Positions 22,706-34,172 of a stretch of 64,000 bases of DNA are shown here, one piece after another (the first letter of the stretch is position 1; every line of letters starts with the position of its first letter). Below the pieces are notes generated by a model that was given only the letters and a program-made list of their open reading frames with translations, was not told the origin of the DNA and did not search any database. The DNA is taken from positions 1,056,501 to 1,120,500 of the forward strand of contig JAUIRK010000889.1 in the NCBI GenBank assembly GCA_030549495.1, written 5' to 3'. A program made the translations under genes and the position numbers. The DNA is from Nectonema munidae (taxonomy: Eukaryota; Nematomorpha; Nectonematoida; Nectonematidae).

Positions 22706-23535
22706 TGAGTATATAAAAGCTAGTTTTATGGGCCTAATAACGTGGACTTCTTTTTCACAAACTTAATAAAGTAAGACTTAAGGAGTTTTAGAATTCAAGT
22801 ATTTTTGAGATTAGAATTTCCCTCTGATTGCTGTTAGATGTGAGCCTCAGCCAACTGGCCGTCAATGGTTATTTTGGGTGACCATTTTATACTTATGAAT
22901 TGATTTCACCATTACAGTTTCAAATCAATCTGAAGTGAGGCGCATTTTCCAGCTTTCAAAGAGTAAAGTCGGCGGTAAGTGATTATGATAGAATAGAAGA
23001 GAACTTACAATTTTCAGTTGTAAATGTTTTAGTGTCTGCAAAGTAAATGAATGATAATTTTCTCTATTTCAAAATCATCAATAAAAAATTAATTGCTAAT
23101 ATTAATGTATCTAATCAATTATTAAAAGTATCAAAAAGCATAGTAAACAAATAATAATCAAAAAAGAAGCCATTTTTGAGAAACTATTAGTTGGAAAGAT
23201 TTTCCTTGGTATGAGTGTCAATTGTCGCGCTAAAACTGTCAATCATATCAGATTTCCATTTGTATCATAACAACGGATACCCTATAAATACTTATTGAAA
23301 GCATTAAAGGCCTGCCAACCCCAGGTTGAAAAGCGGCAGGCTATGTTCGAAATATCACACAAAAGATGGTGCGTTTAATAAACCAGTTAACCCAGATATA
23401 AACATAACTAACCAGATTACATGATTCTAAAAATAACCGCAAAGCCCAGGTTAAGACGGCGTAAAAGCGATATGCTATGATTTAAGGCCACAACTTGACA
23501 GCAGGCTTTAAGGATAGGATTAAAAAGGAGAGATG
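22706..23535. other. Flank between SINE and NOP10
   Basis: Apart from the exon candidate at 22918-22974 no gene is recognised. A short inverted repeat GGCCTGCC...GGCAGGC occurs at 23309-23342. Confidence 0.35.
22918..22974 (+). other. Candidate micro-exon, unknown gene
   Basis: A 57-nt segment is bounded by a good acceptor (TTTCACCATTACAG) and a consensus donor (GTAAGT). Two of three frames contain stops. The third reads SNQSEVRRIFQLSKSKVG without interruption and the length is a multiple of three. The encoded peptide is not recognised. It could equally be a chance pairing of splice-like sites. Confidence 0.25.
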
Positions 23536-23539
23536 AAAC

Positions 23540-23545
23540 TTTATT
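23540..23545 (-). promoter_or_regulatory. Polyadenylation signal of NOP10
   Basis: AATAAA on the minus strand, 11 bases after the NOP10 stop codon. Confidence 0.6.
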
Positions 23546-23556
23546 TGATAAAATCA

Positions 23557-23751
23557 TTAATACACAATTCTGGGCTGTTGCGTCGGCAGCAAGTTGAATC
23601 GCTTTTTCAAATTAACGCGGTACTTCGAGAAAACGTCATGCGGGGAAAATCGGGCGGGATGGGCGGAGATAGTGGCCTTGCCGTTGGGGTCCGTCTCTTT
23701 CATCGTGTAAACTCGCTTGCCTTCGTCATTTAGATAGTAGCGTAAAAACAT
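23557..23751 (-). CDS. NOP10: NOP10, H/ACA ribonucleoprotein subunit 3
   Basis: Complete 64-codon protein, exactly the length of human NOP10. It aligns end to end without gaps: it begins [16 protein letters not shown] (human MFLQYYLNEQGDRVYT), contains the invariant SAHPARFSP block, and ends [13 protein letters not shown] (human KKRFKVLMTQQPR). NOP10 is a core subunit of H/ACA snoRNPs and telomerase RNP. It binds dyskerin beside its active site and is needed for rRNA pseudouridylation in the nucleolus. On the minus strand a strong acceptor (TCTCTCTTTCAG) lies 6 bases upstream of the ATG, so a 5' UTR intron is likely. AATAAA follows the stop closely. The frame has no stop or odd residue and looks functional. 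Confidence 0.95.
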   Translation of the reverse strand: MFLRYYLNDEGKRVYTMKETDPNGKATISAHPARFSPHDVFSKYRVNLKKRFNLLPTQQPRIVY

Positions 23752-23837
23752 GATGACCTGAAAGAGAGATAACGTTAAAAGAAAACATCCGAAACTAGAG
23801 AGTGAGTGTTAAACACTGAGGACCAGAATTTTGAAGA

Positions 23838-23996
23838 CTAATCGCCTAATTCCTCTAGTTCTGCAATCTTCCTATTAATGCTACATAACTCATTCCTTGC
23901 AAATTCCTTCCACCCTTTCCTGATTTGCAAGTTTTTCAGGTTGGCTAGGTATCCTATATATAATGTACATACGGCTACCGTGTAGCAGCATGTCAT
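23838..23996 (-). CDS. Small ORF or exon upstream of NOP10, unknown
   Basis: 52 codons from an ATG at 23996. The predicted peptide starts with a hydrophobic stretch (MTCCYTVAVCTLYIGYLANL, one possible membrane segment) and continues with a charged, probably helical part (GWKEFARNELCSINRKIAEL). An acceptor-like TTTATAG lies 8 bases upstream. The base composition is less AT-rich than the flanks. It lies 86 bases upstream of NOP10 on the same strand, so it may be inside a NOP10 5' intron or leader. Another frame of the same DNA is also partly open, which weakens the case. The function is unknown, and it could derive from a LINE. Confidence 0.3.
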   Translation of the reverse strand: MTCCYTVAVCTLYIGYLANLKNLQIRKGWKEFARNELCSINRKIAELEELGD

Positions 23997-24024
23997 AAAA
24001 TTGCCTATAAACCCATTACTTTTT

Positions 24025-24270
24025 TTTTTATACCAAATTAACCATCCTGATTTCTTTACTAAAGTCAGTTTTAGCCATTACTGTGAAAAATGGTAGTATT
24101 TGAATTAGTGAATGTATGCCTGAAAATTATATTCAAAAACATTATTTCACATTTTCAAAATCGACCATGCTGTTGAGTTCATTCTCGACTCAGATTTCAC
24201 AATTAGGGCGTAAGAATGTGTAAAATTGTCAATCAAATTTGACATTTTCAAAAAAATCAAAATCTTTAAA
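24025..24270. repeat. Degenerate satellite-like units
   Basis: TATACCAAATTAACCATCCTG (about 24030) and AAAATCGACCATGCTG (about 24157) match the landmark AAATCAATCATGCT of the repeat at 15297. They are spaced about 125 bp apart, with a CAATCAAATTTG segment near 24231. Confidence 0.45.
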
Positions 24271-24309
24271 TAGAAAATTTCCCATTAATTCAGCGTTAGT
24301 ATTAGTTTA

Positions 24310-24448
24310 TTAACCCATTAAGTCCCAATGTTCCCATTTGGGAACATAAGTAATTTCATCTTCGTCTGCTTCTTTCAATGACTTTGAATATAAATCGTCT
24401 GCGTTTTTTTTAATTATCGTCTGATTTCTATGGTACTTAATGGGTTAA
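24310..24448. mobile_element. piggyBac-like MITE, 139 bp
   Basis: TTAACCCATTAAGTCCCA at the left and TACTTAATGGGTTAA at the right form inverted ends with TTAA on both sides. A perfect 20-bp hairpin ATGTTCCCATTTGGGAACAT spans 24328-24347. TCGTCTGC occurs at two internal sites plus a partial third. Same family as 44281, 57219 and 59324. Confidence 0.85.
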
Positions 24449-25884
24449 ACTAAATAATCAAAACAAAATCCCATGCATTTATAACGTAGTGTCTCTATTA
24501 GATATACGCTTTAAAATTTCTATTTCTATAGTTTCGAACGCAAGCGCTTTTATATCTATAATTTATTTGACAAAAATGTCAACTTGATTGAAAATCGTAT
24601 TCAAAATTTTCATTTATAATTAAATTCTTTCCAAAAATATCCTTGAAATTTTAAGTTATTTTTTAATACAAAATCATTCATGCTAAATATTGATTATATG
24701 TTTTGGAAAATAATGACCAAAATTATGAAGCGCCATCAAAAGAAAAAAGTATTAGAAACTTCTACGGCCTCACTTTTATATCCGTTCATTTGAGGAGCTA
24801 CAAATTTTAAAGGAAGATACATGAAAGCTCTACCGTTTTCCAATGAACTAGAAGATAGTGTAATGATGTAATATTGGGTATTACAAAAAAATCTTGACCG
24901 TGAACAAGAGATTCCTCCTTTGCCAATGAAAAATTATTAAACCTTTAGCTTATCAGCTAAGACTACAATTATAATTTCACTAAGATGGATACGGAACCTC
25001 AAAAATTTCAATCAGTGAGAGTTATCTAAATTGTGACAGATGTAAATATGCAAAGATATAGCCACTGTCAATATAAGTACATTATGTGAATCAAATTAGC
25101 GCATCATTCTCTTTTGATTTGAAATAGAGAGTCTTTTAGATGATCAAAGTATATAACATTTTGTAATTGAACAGAGGAACATGAATACTTTCGTGAAGAA
25201 CAAAACTTTTGAAGAAGGATCGGTTATCAAATTTTCTAAGTGATATCTGTTCACAAGACATAAAACTGATAAAAAAAAAAGGCCAAGACAATCATGAATA
25301 GGAAACCTCTGGGATCGGATAAATTCTCTGTTAAAACGCAGAGTGGTCAAAATAAATTTCTGATGAAAGTAGAGCTACCAAGAAAAAATCAGCATATAAT
25401 GAAGGGCAAAATTAGATACTATTTAAAGAATAGGAAGAATGATGTGCAGATTACCAACCCATAACGAATTTATAGACAAAACAATGGAGGTTTTATCGAG
25501 AAACCTGATGCAAAGCTCTCTCTTTAGTTGGCATACACTGATGGATAAAATATGAAACTGATTAAGAGCTTGGCCTAGTTAGAGTTTAGCAATAAAACTT
25601 TTAGAGCATTATGATAGGCCATGTACTCTAGCAAATTGCTTTTCCTGTTCACTTTTAAATGTTATTTAATGCATCACAATCAAAACAAAACACCCTATAT
25701 TTTTGGCTGTAGCATTTTTCTCTATATAATATGTCAATATATCACATATCTGTTTATACAAATTGTCTATATATATTTTTTCTCCTTAAAAGTATCTCTT
25801 ATAAATATTTATATTTTATTTCATTTTTGTTAATATAATTTATATAAATAAACTCATATTTCAACCAATAACTTTAAGTTTCGA
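24449..25884. other. Unassigned stretch
   Basis: Diffuse remnants of coding-like composition occur between 24720 and 25560 (for example SNELEDSVM near 24840), but no family is assigned. The rest is AT-rich. Confidence 0.3.
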
Positions 25885-26990
25885 TGTCTTCAAAACATCT
25901 ATATTTACTCTAATACCTAAAGTGAAAGTTTCTGAAGTTAATGGAGACATGAACAAATTTAGACCTATTTCAAATCTATCTTTTTTGAGTCGATTTATAG
26001 AAAGGGTTGTCTTAGAGAGATTCCAAGATCATCTTGAGAGTCAAAATTTGTTGGATGATAATCAATCTGCCTACAGAAAATACCACGGTACTGAAAGTTT
26101 GGTACTCAGCTTGATTGATGACATCAAGACTTCCTTTGCAAAAAATCAAGTTGTTTTACTTTTTACTCTGGATCTTTCCTCGGCTTTCGATACAAAATCT
26201 TTTATTAAAAATTCTTCAAGACGAAGTAGCGTCAGTGGCGATGCATTAAAATGGTTTGAATCATATCTATCTTCACGCTATCATTCGACTTGCATAAATG
26301 GTTACTTATCATCACCTTTGAAGTATGAATTCGGTATACCTCGGGGCTCTGTTCTGGGTCCTGTACTTTTCAATATATACATGAATCCAATTTTAAGAAT
26401 GATAAGGGATTCGAAATTTCATTGCCATGCTTATGATGACGATGGTTTTATTTATAAATCATTTGATTCAAAATTCCTTGAAAATGCATTGAAAAAAGAA
26501 GTTCCAAACTTTTACATTGAACTTGATAAAACCATGAATTTGTTTAATCTTTCAATAAATAAAGAAAAGACAAAAATGATAATTTTTTCACGAAAGCCTT
26601 CTAATAATTGGAAAAACATAAAAGAGTAAAATGTTGATGCGAACGCAAAAATTACATTTGTTGATGAAATAAACACTCTTGGGGTCAGAGTAAAAGAAAA
26701 CCTTGATGATGTTCCTTTCATTAATAAAATCTTAAAAGATAACTATGGAGATCTGAAAAACATAAGAAATGTTTTGAAAAAAGGATCATCTTTAAAGTGA
26801 ACTTATTGATTCACAAATGTCTTAACTTTTTCAAATCTGAATACCTGTGCAAAAAGTTCCAAGCTATGGAATGCTCTACCAACAGAATTAAGAGTCGAGA
26901 CTAAAACATCTATGTTTAAAAAACACTGAAAACATAAGTATTTTTACGTCACTGTACAGTCTCATGGAAGTAGTAGTGTCGCGTATATAA
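25885..26990 (+). mobile_element. CR1/L2-like LINE, 5'-truncated
   Basis: The RT domain is open from about 25900 to 26629: LIPKVKVSEVNGD, FRPISNLSFLSRFIERVVLE, DDNQSAYRKYHGTESLVL, FTLDLSSAFDT, then GIPRGSVLGPVLFNIYMNPI. The catalytic block reads AYDDDG, so the usual Y-A-D-D is altered although the two aspartates remain. After the first stop (26629) the C-terminal region continues with NTLGVRVKENLD and LWNALPTELRVETKTSMFKK (26650-26930), as in CR1-type LINEs. The 3' end is an ATAAATCTTCTTCTTCTTC tail. The insertion is truncated at its 5' side, so the endonuclease is missing. Confidence 0.85.
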
Positions 26991-27589
26991 AAATAAATCT
27001 TCTTCTTCTTCATATTTCAACCATGATTGTTTTTATATTTAATAAAAAGAGTAAACTTATTAAATAAATGTTAGAATTTTGTAAAATGATTATATGTATG
27101 AAATGGTTACACACAGTAGCGACTTTGATTAGTCTTTGTGTGGGCCAAGCTAGACAAACCGTTTTTACTTATTTTATTTAATAATTTGTAATTTTATAAA
27201 ATGCTTTGATTGTTATTTGACAACAAACATGTGTACGCTAATAAATTTCATTATTTCTTGATTTAAAGTTAATGTTTTATAATGAAATTTTCATATTAGT
27301 TTTGAAATAAATACCAACCTAAAAATAAATGAATGAGGAATAAAAAAACCCGTAACGAATATTGTTACTCCTCTCCTAGTATTGATTAGTTCAGTAAACT
27401 CCTTACTTTAAAAAAAAGATTTAATGGAATAAAATAATGTTCACCAATTTTTATTTAAATAAAAATATTACCGTATTAATATATCCTTTTTGAAATAAAT
27501 CTTTTTGGAATAACATTAGATGAACAATTATTTCTGTAAAATTAGGAAATAATGTTAGGAAAAAATTTAAAGGATATTTAAAAGTGAAC
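26991..27589. other. Unassigned AT-rich stretch
   Basis: No gene or repeat end is recognised. Confidence 0.3.
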
Positions 27590-27603
27590 AAACCAAGATA
27601 GGT

Positions 27604-27830
27604 GGTACGCGCATATTTTAAGGAAGAAGCAAGACGATGTCGTGCGCCAAGCTATAGAAAAAAAAGTGAGTGAAAAAAGAAGTTGAGGAAGACAACGAAA
27701 AAGATGGAGAGATGAGCTGAAGGAGCCACTACATGATTTTGGACTCAAAGAAGACGCCGCAATGGACAAAGAGATGTGGAGACAAGCCACAGACCCTCAA
27801 CTTGGGGATAAGGTGTATGCAAAGAAGGAG
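27604..27830 (+). mobile_element. 5'-truncated LINE tail with 14-bp TSD
   Basis: 227 bp flanked by the direct repeat AAACCAAGATAGGT (27590-27603 and 27831-27844), a LINE-type target duplication. The insert encodes the C-terminal LINE motif RWYAHILRKKQDDVVRQAI, one stop, then GRQRKRWRDELKEPLHDFGL and DAAMDKEMWRQ. This is typical of the last coding segment of RTE/Jockey-grade LINEs. A second copy is at 10370-10485. Confidence 0.8.
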
Positions 27831-27974
27831 AAACCAAGATAGGTTGTAGTCACATTATTGAATTATTAAAAACAAATTGATTTAATGATTATAAACAGTT
27901 TGATAGTTTCATATATAACATTTGATTTAGATGCATTAAGATATCTATACCGGAAAATTCATTCTTGTAAACAT

Positions 27975-28252
27975 CAGGGCCGGGCCTAGTGTTCGCGGGG
28001 CCCTATGCAAAATGGATTGCGCGGGGCCCAGTGGTGGTAGGAAAAAAGATTAAAAGTGAGAAATAAGATTTTGAAAAAAAGAAAAGGGATTTGTTTTATT
28101 ACTTTTTCATTAACACAAAATGACGATCAAAGTAACTTTACTTTGCGAACCTTGCGTTTAGCGAAATCATACAATATATCATCAAAATGAAAAATGAAAA
28201 GCGCGGGGCCCACTGAGGCCGCATAGTTTGCAGTGGCCTAAGGCCGACCATG
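27975..28252. mobile_element. hAT MITE, 278 bp
   Basis: Begins CAGGGCCGGGCCTAG and ends CTAAGGCCGACCATG (imperfect inverted repeats). It is flanked by GTAAACAT (27967-27974) and GTAACCAT (28253-28260), an 8-bp duplication with one mismatch. The ends contain GCGGGGCCC motifs and the interior is AT-rich and non-coding. Confidence 0.8.
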
Positions 28253-28260
28253 GTAACCAT

Positions 28261-28838
28261 CAGTGTTAGTTTAGAAAGTACGCATTGTAGTGGCATAAGA
28301 AGAGTCGAAAGGTTTGGTGAATATACGAGATGAGTAATTGATAGCGTTTGGTAGGGATTAAGGTAGATGGAAATAAGGAGGTTGAAGCATATGTAAGAAA
28401 AAGAAGAGAAAAATATGATCAGACTGTGTTCAAAAGTATTTTTTGGGACAAAATTATTGCGAAATCAAAAAGAATATATAACTAAGAAAATAAGAATCCA
28501 TAAAGTGGGGTCTAACAGCGAAGTTGAAAAATGAAGTTGTGATGCTTCATCAGGATTCCAACAGCTCCATGTTGGTTGGTTGGAGATATAAAAGCACTTT
28601 CAGCCGTAAGGTTAAATGCTCGAATTATGCTTAAGATGGTTAATCACAGTTTTTGTGAATTAGTTTAGAGTTGGGAGCCTTATTAAAATTAGGGGTCTGG
28701 CAAGACCACAGGGGAGTTATTATATATTTAAATGTATAAATCGTAAAATGCTAAAAAAAACATACTTAAAATAAAAATTTTCAAAAAATATTTTACATAT
28801 ATATTAAAAGCACCATTTCAAAAATTCTACATAAAAGT
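28261..28838. other. Unassigned stretch
   Basis: Nothing recognisable is seen before the DIRS-like element. Confidence 0.3.
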
Positions 28839-31800
28839 CTCTATTTTTCACTTTATTTTTTCTCATTTTGCTGACTCTCAACGCTACAACCAAATGACTA
28901 ACCCTTCATCGGCCCAAGCGCCGAAAGGTTTCACTACTCCGCAACGCCCTATCTATACTTTTGGCAATCCTCGGGCTTCGCGATTGGACTCTGTGGGAGA
29001 ATACACTCTGCAAACCCTTGGAGATCAAGTCGCCCAGCTAGCAAGACAAATAGAAAATCTGGCGGTCCCGTCTACCTCCGCACCGGCTCGCTCAGACTCA
29101 ACTCCTCCTCCGGTATCCCCCGCAATGACGAAAACGCTCAGTGGACAATTCCCACCCTCTCTTCCGTTAGGGTATGGAACGTTAGATCACGGAGAGATTG
29201 GCATCTACAACACTCCTCCCCTAGATTTGGCCCTCCAAAACATCAGAATCATCAAGGAGTTGGCTCCACACAAAGAGATGCACACGAAGGATGAAGTCCT
29301 CATGAGCTATTTCGGGCTGGTGGACCAGACGATTGATGGGCTGACTCAACTACATAACACGCTTAGGGTCAACATTATTGCCCTGTACACCAACTGGACT
29401 CGGGCCAGAGCTTCCGCGTCCTCAGTCCGGTCGGCCGCCAAGATCACCGGAATCGCGGAGTCAGCACCTACACCAGCTCGACAACATGCGCAATCCTTTC
29501 GTGGAGGTCGAGCCAAGGCCCCCGCAGCTACGCGGGGACGCTCCCAAAGGAAGTGAACAGAACACGGATGGTGGGAAGGGTGGAACAAGGCGACGCCGGC
29601 CCCTTCGAGTCCGCTCAAGGGTTCCCGGTCTCGCTCCTAGCGTTTGGATGCGCTCCGAAAGACAAGTACTAATCTCTTCGTTTTTCAGACCCCGGGCAGT
29701 AATCCGCGGCGCCCCAGCTCCCCCTTCCTCTCACACCGCCATCCCACTCAGGCAGACTACCCTGAATTTCAATAGCCCAACCCATGTGTGGGCAAGCCCA
29801 AGCCCCGAGATGGTTTTATCGGCAAGGCATCTGCTAAGGCGGACAAGGCCCACTGAAAGAAGGGACTCGTCAGATTCCATACATCTGCAAGAAGGGGATC
29901 GTTTTCTTATGAATGAGGAATTAGATTCGCTCAACGGACTCGCCAGCGAGCCAGAAGACACAATCCCGATGGTGTCTCCTCCGGCTGCCTCCCAAGTGGA
30001 GCGTTTTCTTACGCCAGGGGAGTTAGACACGTTGCTACCCCCTGAAGAAACATGGAACGAAAATGGAGATCTGATGGTTTTATCACCAACATGGAACTAG
30101 ATTCCTTACTGTGTCCAAAGGAAGCCGCCCCGGGGACTCCCTTCGGCTGTCCTCACCAGGAATTCATAGATTTTTATTTGAGTAATAAAGGACTCCACTC
30201 CCCCGAGCACTGACGAGAATTATTTAACGCTTGCTTGTCAGGCTTCCCGGACAAAGAAGAGGATCATCCCGATTCACGATACAAATCGGTTCGGGAGAGG
30301 ATCCAAATACAGGAAGAAGTGAATCAAGACAAGCCAGCCCCGGTAGACGAGCCAAGGCCCTAATAAGAACCACAAGAGGCATCACCTGACCCAAAAAAGA
30401 AAGGGAAAAAAAGCAAAGGTAAACCAAGCAAAGAACAAAAACAAGTGGAGTCACTCATCAACATAGCAACCGCTCAAGAGGCCATAGAGGAGTTCAACAA
30501 CGATACACGAACTCTAGCATTGCCAGCGAACGTAAGCTTCACTGTCTCGGCTCCAACATACCGAGCACCCAGCGACTTAAGAAATAAGGAGATCCGCCGA
30601 ATCTTGGCACATGGGTATTACACAAGAATAATCTCCAATGCCAAGTTCGGCGAGTTATCACGTTACACGCTTCCCCCTAAATCGCAAGTAGTTTTCCTAA
30701 AAGAACAAGTAGTTCCTAAATTAGAACAAGTCTAAATCATAAAAAAGAGCGCCTCGCATCGCATCCTAAGCTCATGCTTCCTAGTTCCAAAAAGTCAAGA
30801 AAGAACTAGGTTGGTGGCCAAATTCTTCTTCACTAAAGAGATTTTTGGGACGCCCAACCTAAAGCTAGTAGCCCCTTATCAACTCCGATTTATTGAAAGA
30901 GAATGGAGATGGGCGACTAGGATGGATTTAAAAGATGCATTTTATGGCATCAAATGCACCGAAATTGTAGGGACTGCTTCGTAATCCGAACAACGAACAA
31001 CCAAAGATATCAATTTAATCGGCTCCCTATGGTGGCAAATTTCTCCCCAGCCATCCTCCAGAGGACCCTGATGACATTAAAAGGGGTTTTCCTGGAAAGA
31101 AAAGAAAAAGAAAGGGACGAGTTAAAGATCATCCTTTACCTAGATGATTTTCTCATCTTAGGAAAGATAAGGGATAATCTGCTAAAGCACACGCGAGAAT
31201 TTGCAACATTCCTCTCTCAGGAATGCGGCATACTCGTAAACCAAGAGAAGAGTATGTTCACTCCCAGCACCAAGATCAAGTATCTGGGAGTGACCATTGA
31301 CATGGAAAAGCGACAAATGGCGATCTCAGATCAGAACAAAACAGTGATAATGAAAGCACTGGTGGCGTTAGACTTCGCTACCCTAACCAAATGGATGCCC
31401 TGGGAATTTTTCTCGCACGCGTTCAAAATCCTAGAACAACAAGAAGACGAAAACATAATAGGATATATACTGCAAAAAGGCTACGAATATATCTCATCCC
31501 CGTGTGACATGATTTGCCCAAGGGCAACACAAGGGAACGTATATGTGGACGCCTCCCTCACGGGTATAGGCATCGTACTGGATGAACAGGAAATTTGTGT
31601 AAACTTGGAAATGCACAACTGGAACATCATCGACCTGGAATTCTTAGGAATTGTGGTTGTCCACCTACTGGCCCCACGGGCAAAACTATATTCGGACTCT
31701 CAAGGAGCTATCAAATTCGTTAGAAACTTTGGGGCCAAAGCTAAAGCAAGCTTTATGCTGCTCACAGTTCTGGAAGAGGAACCAGAAAACCTAGACTTGC

Positions 31801-32205
31801 TAAGGCAAGAGATAACCTATATTAGGTCTGAGGCAAACCCAGCAGACGCACCCTCAAATAGGTTCGGCATAGGGGCCAAAGCAAGTCTCCTAAACCTAAG
31901 CCTAACTACTAGCCACGAAAGAACTCTCCGGATCATCCAAGCGATATCCAAAAGATTGGAGAAGAATTTTAAAAATAGAGGTCCGAGATCACCTACCAAG
32001 AAACTCCCTGGCCAATGAGAGAAGGAGGAAAAAGAAGCCTCGCGCGCGGATTATTGCCCATTTAGCACCTTGGGTTTTCCGGTGCTGTAGTGATTTTCCA
32101 ACCAATAAGAGAGGCCTTCTGGAAGTTTCGGAGCTCCCACTATTTAAGGAGCTCCGCTCCTCTATTTTTCACTTTATTGTTTCTCTTTTTGCTTACTCTC
32201 AACGC
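28839..32205 (+). mobile_element. DIRS-like retroelement fossil
   Basis: A 46-bp direct repeat, starting CTCTATTTTTCACTTTATT and ending ACTCTCAACGC, lies at 28839-28884 and 32160-32205. Between these is a gag-like frame (28894-29556) rich in P, S and T with a basic Arg/Gly tail (SFRGGRAK). It is followed by a region that includes a reverse transcriptase with LYLDDFLILG and KYLGVTIDM and an RNase H with YVDASLTGIGI, LYSDSQGA and NPADAPSNRFG (30954-32018). The RT and RNase H signatures match the DIRS/tyrosine-recombinase type seen also at 9223. No recombinase is recognised. The region is GC-richer than its surroundings and moderately decayed. The right side abuts hAT-derived sequence. Confidence 0.75.
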
Positions 32206-32383
32206 CCACCCTTGCCACCCAAAGAAAGCCCAAGGGCAAAGACAAAGGAAAAGAGCAAGCTCAATTCCGAAAGAAATTTGGGACAAAGCAAGAAACCCAA
32301 AGCCCAAGGACAAAGACAAAGCTAAAGTAAAGAGCAAGCTCAAATCCCAAAGAAAAATTTTGGACAAAGACAAAGCAAGAAGA

Positions 32384-34172
32384 TTGGAGTTACCAGAAGA
32401 CCGTCAATTACTCAACCTCCAAAGACAAGGTCGCATAGGATACATGACATGTGTAGATAAAGAATGGACAAAGAAAGAAGAAGCAATGATCAAGACCGTC
32501 AAGCTGTCTCCTTACTCGCAAATGCAGCACATTCTCTTGGTCACAGTGTTGAAGATATGACATTGAGTCATAGTTCAATTCGTCGGGCAAGACTAACAAA
32601 TAGGAAAAAAATGACAAATGCCATAAAAGAAAGTTACAATGCAGATGGACCATTGACAGTTCATTGGGATGGAAAGTTGATGCCAGGTATTAATGGATGT
32701 GAGAAGGTCGACAGGTTACCAGTAATTATTGCCGGTGCAGATACAGATATTCTTCTTGCGTTTCAAAATTACACAATGGAACAGGACAAACTCAAGCAAA
32801 TGCTATGATCGTATGCATTGATGAATGGAAAGTATCGAACAAAGTGACCGGCATATGTTTTGACACAACAGCCAGCAACACTGGGCCTATCAATGGAGCC
32901 TGTATTCTGATTGAAAACGCACTAGGAAGAAATGTTTTACACTTTAACTGCCGACATCACATCTTTGAAATAATCTTAGAAAAAGTCTTTACTGCACTAC
33001 AAATAACCCAAACATCATTTGGCCCGGATATTGCCCTATTCTAACGTTTCAAAGAAAAATGGTCCACGATTGATACCCATTATTACTCAACAGCTTCAGA
33101 GAGAACAACTTAGTCAACAGCAACCACGGGATGACTACAGAGAATTTTTGGAGCTTACGGTCATTTTTCTTGGAGAGAATCCACCTCGGGGAGTTCATTT
33201 CCAAGCTCCTGGCGCTCTTCATAGAGCGAGATGGATGGCAAAGGTAATTTACTGCTATAAAATGTGGATGTTTAGAAAGCAGTTTACATTGAAAGCATCG
33301 GAAGAGCGCGGGATGCTGCAATTTCTACTTTTTGTTGCAAGTCTCTACACGAAAGTCTGGTTTGAAGCGCCATCACCAGTCAAAGCTCCTCAAAATGATT
33401 TAACATTCCTCAAAAAGCTGTCAACGTATAGCAATTCAGTTGTCAAGAAAGCAGCTTTAAAATCTTTTGGCCGAAATCTTTGGTACTTAAGTGAATAAAT
33501 GGTTTGCTTGGCATTCTTTGACTCGAGTGTGACAGAAGAGCAGAAAAGGCTGATGGCTCATAACATTATAGAAAAGAAGGGTTCAGAGGTTCCACCAAGA
33601 CGTTGTAACGCTTTCAATCAAGCAGATTATGAGAGAAAGCAGATCAGCGATTTTGTCATCAAGAACACGGTGCGTTTCTTTGAAATTCTGGATTTGCCAC
33701 AAACATTCCTAGAAATTCCTCCTGTAGAGTGGGCTGATAATGCAGACTTTCAGAAGGCTGCTAAAATTGTGCATTCCAGAAAAGTTGTCAACGATGTTGC
33801 TGAAAGGGCAATCAAGTTGATTCAAGACTTCAACCGTAACCTAACGAAGAACGAATAACAGCTAAAGTACTTACTGCAAGTTGTCAACGAGCATAGGCAT
33901 CTGTTTTCTGATGCCAATAAAGTTACATTGATTGCTGGACTTTCTAAGTGTGTTTTAGTTAATTTTTTCATAAATAAAAACACAAATCATTACAACATAT
34001 TTTTTCTTTTTAGCTCGTTTGTTATTGCATTAGGCTTTTTTCAAGTGTCATGTGAAACCTTTAAAAAAAATTTTTTGCATGAAATTTGGACTTAAATAAT
34101 TTGAACAGATATGGAATCGAATTCTGGGTTCTAATCTGAAGATTTAAAAAAAAAAATTTTTGGACCACTCTA
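32384..34172 (+). mobile_element. hAT-type element with broken transposase, 5'-truncated
   Basis: Transposase pieces are: an N-terminal part (EDRQLLNLQRQGRIGYM, about 32395), then HSSIRRARL and HWDGKLM (32560-32670), GICFDTTASNTGPINGAC and FNCRHHIFE (32845-32970), APGALHRARWMAKVIY (about 33208-33255), and a C-terminal part ending AERAIKLIQDFNRNLTK (to 33858). Two or more frame changes and a stop separate them. This is the best-preserved of three related copies and shows the motif order of the family most clearly. A likely right terminus GGACCACTCTA ends at 34172, corresponding to a left end TAGAGTGGTCC that is not found, so the 5' end is lost at the DIRS junction. Confidence 0.75.

Noticed and set aside
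29378-30100. 240-residue frame overlapping the gag-like frame
   Set aside because: Overlaps the DIRS-like gag frame in another phase. Its openness follows from the high GC content, and no domain is recognised.
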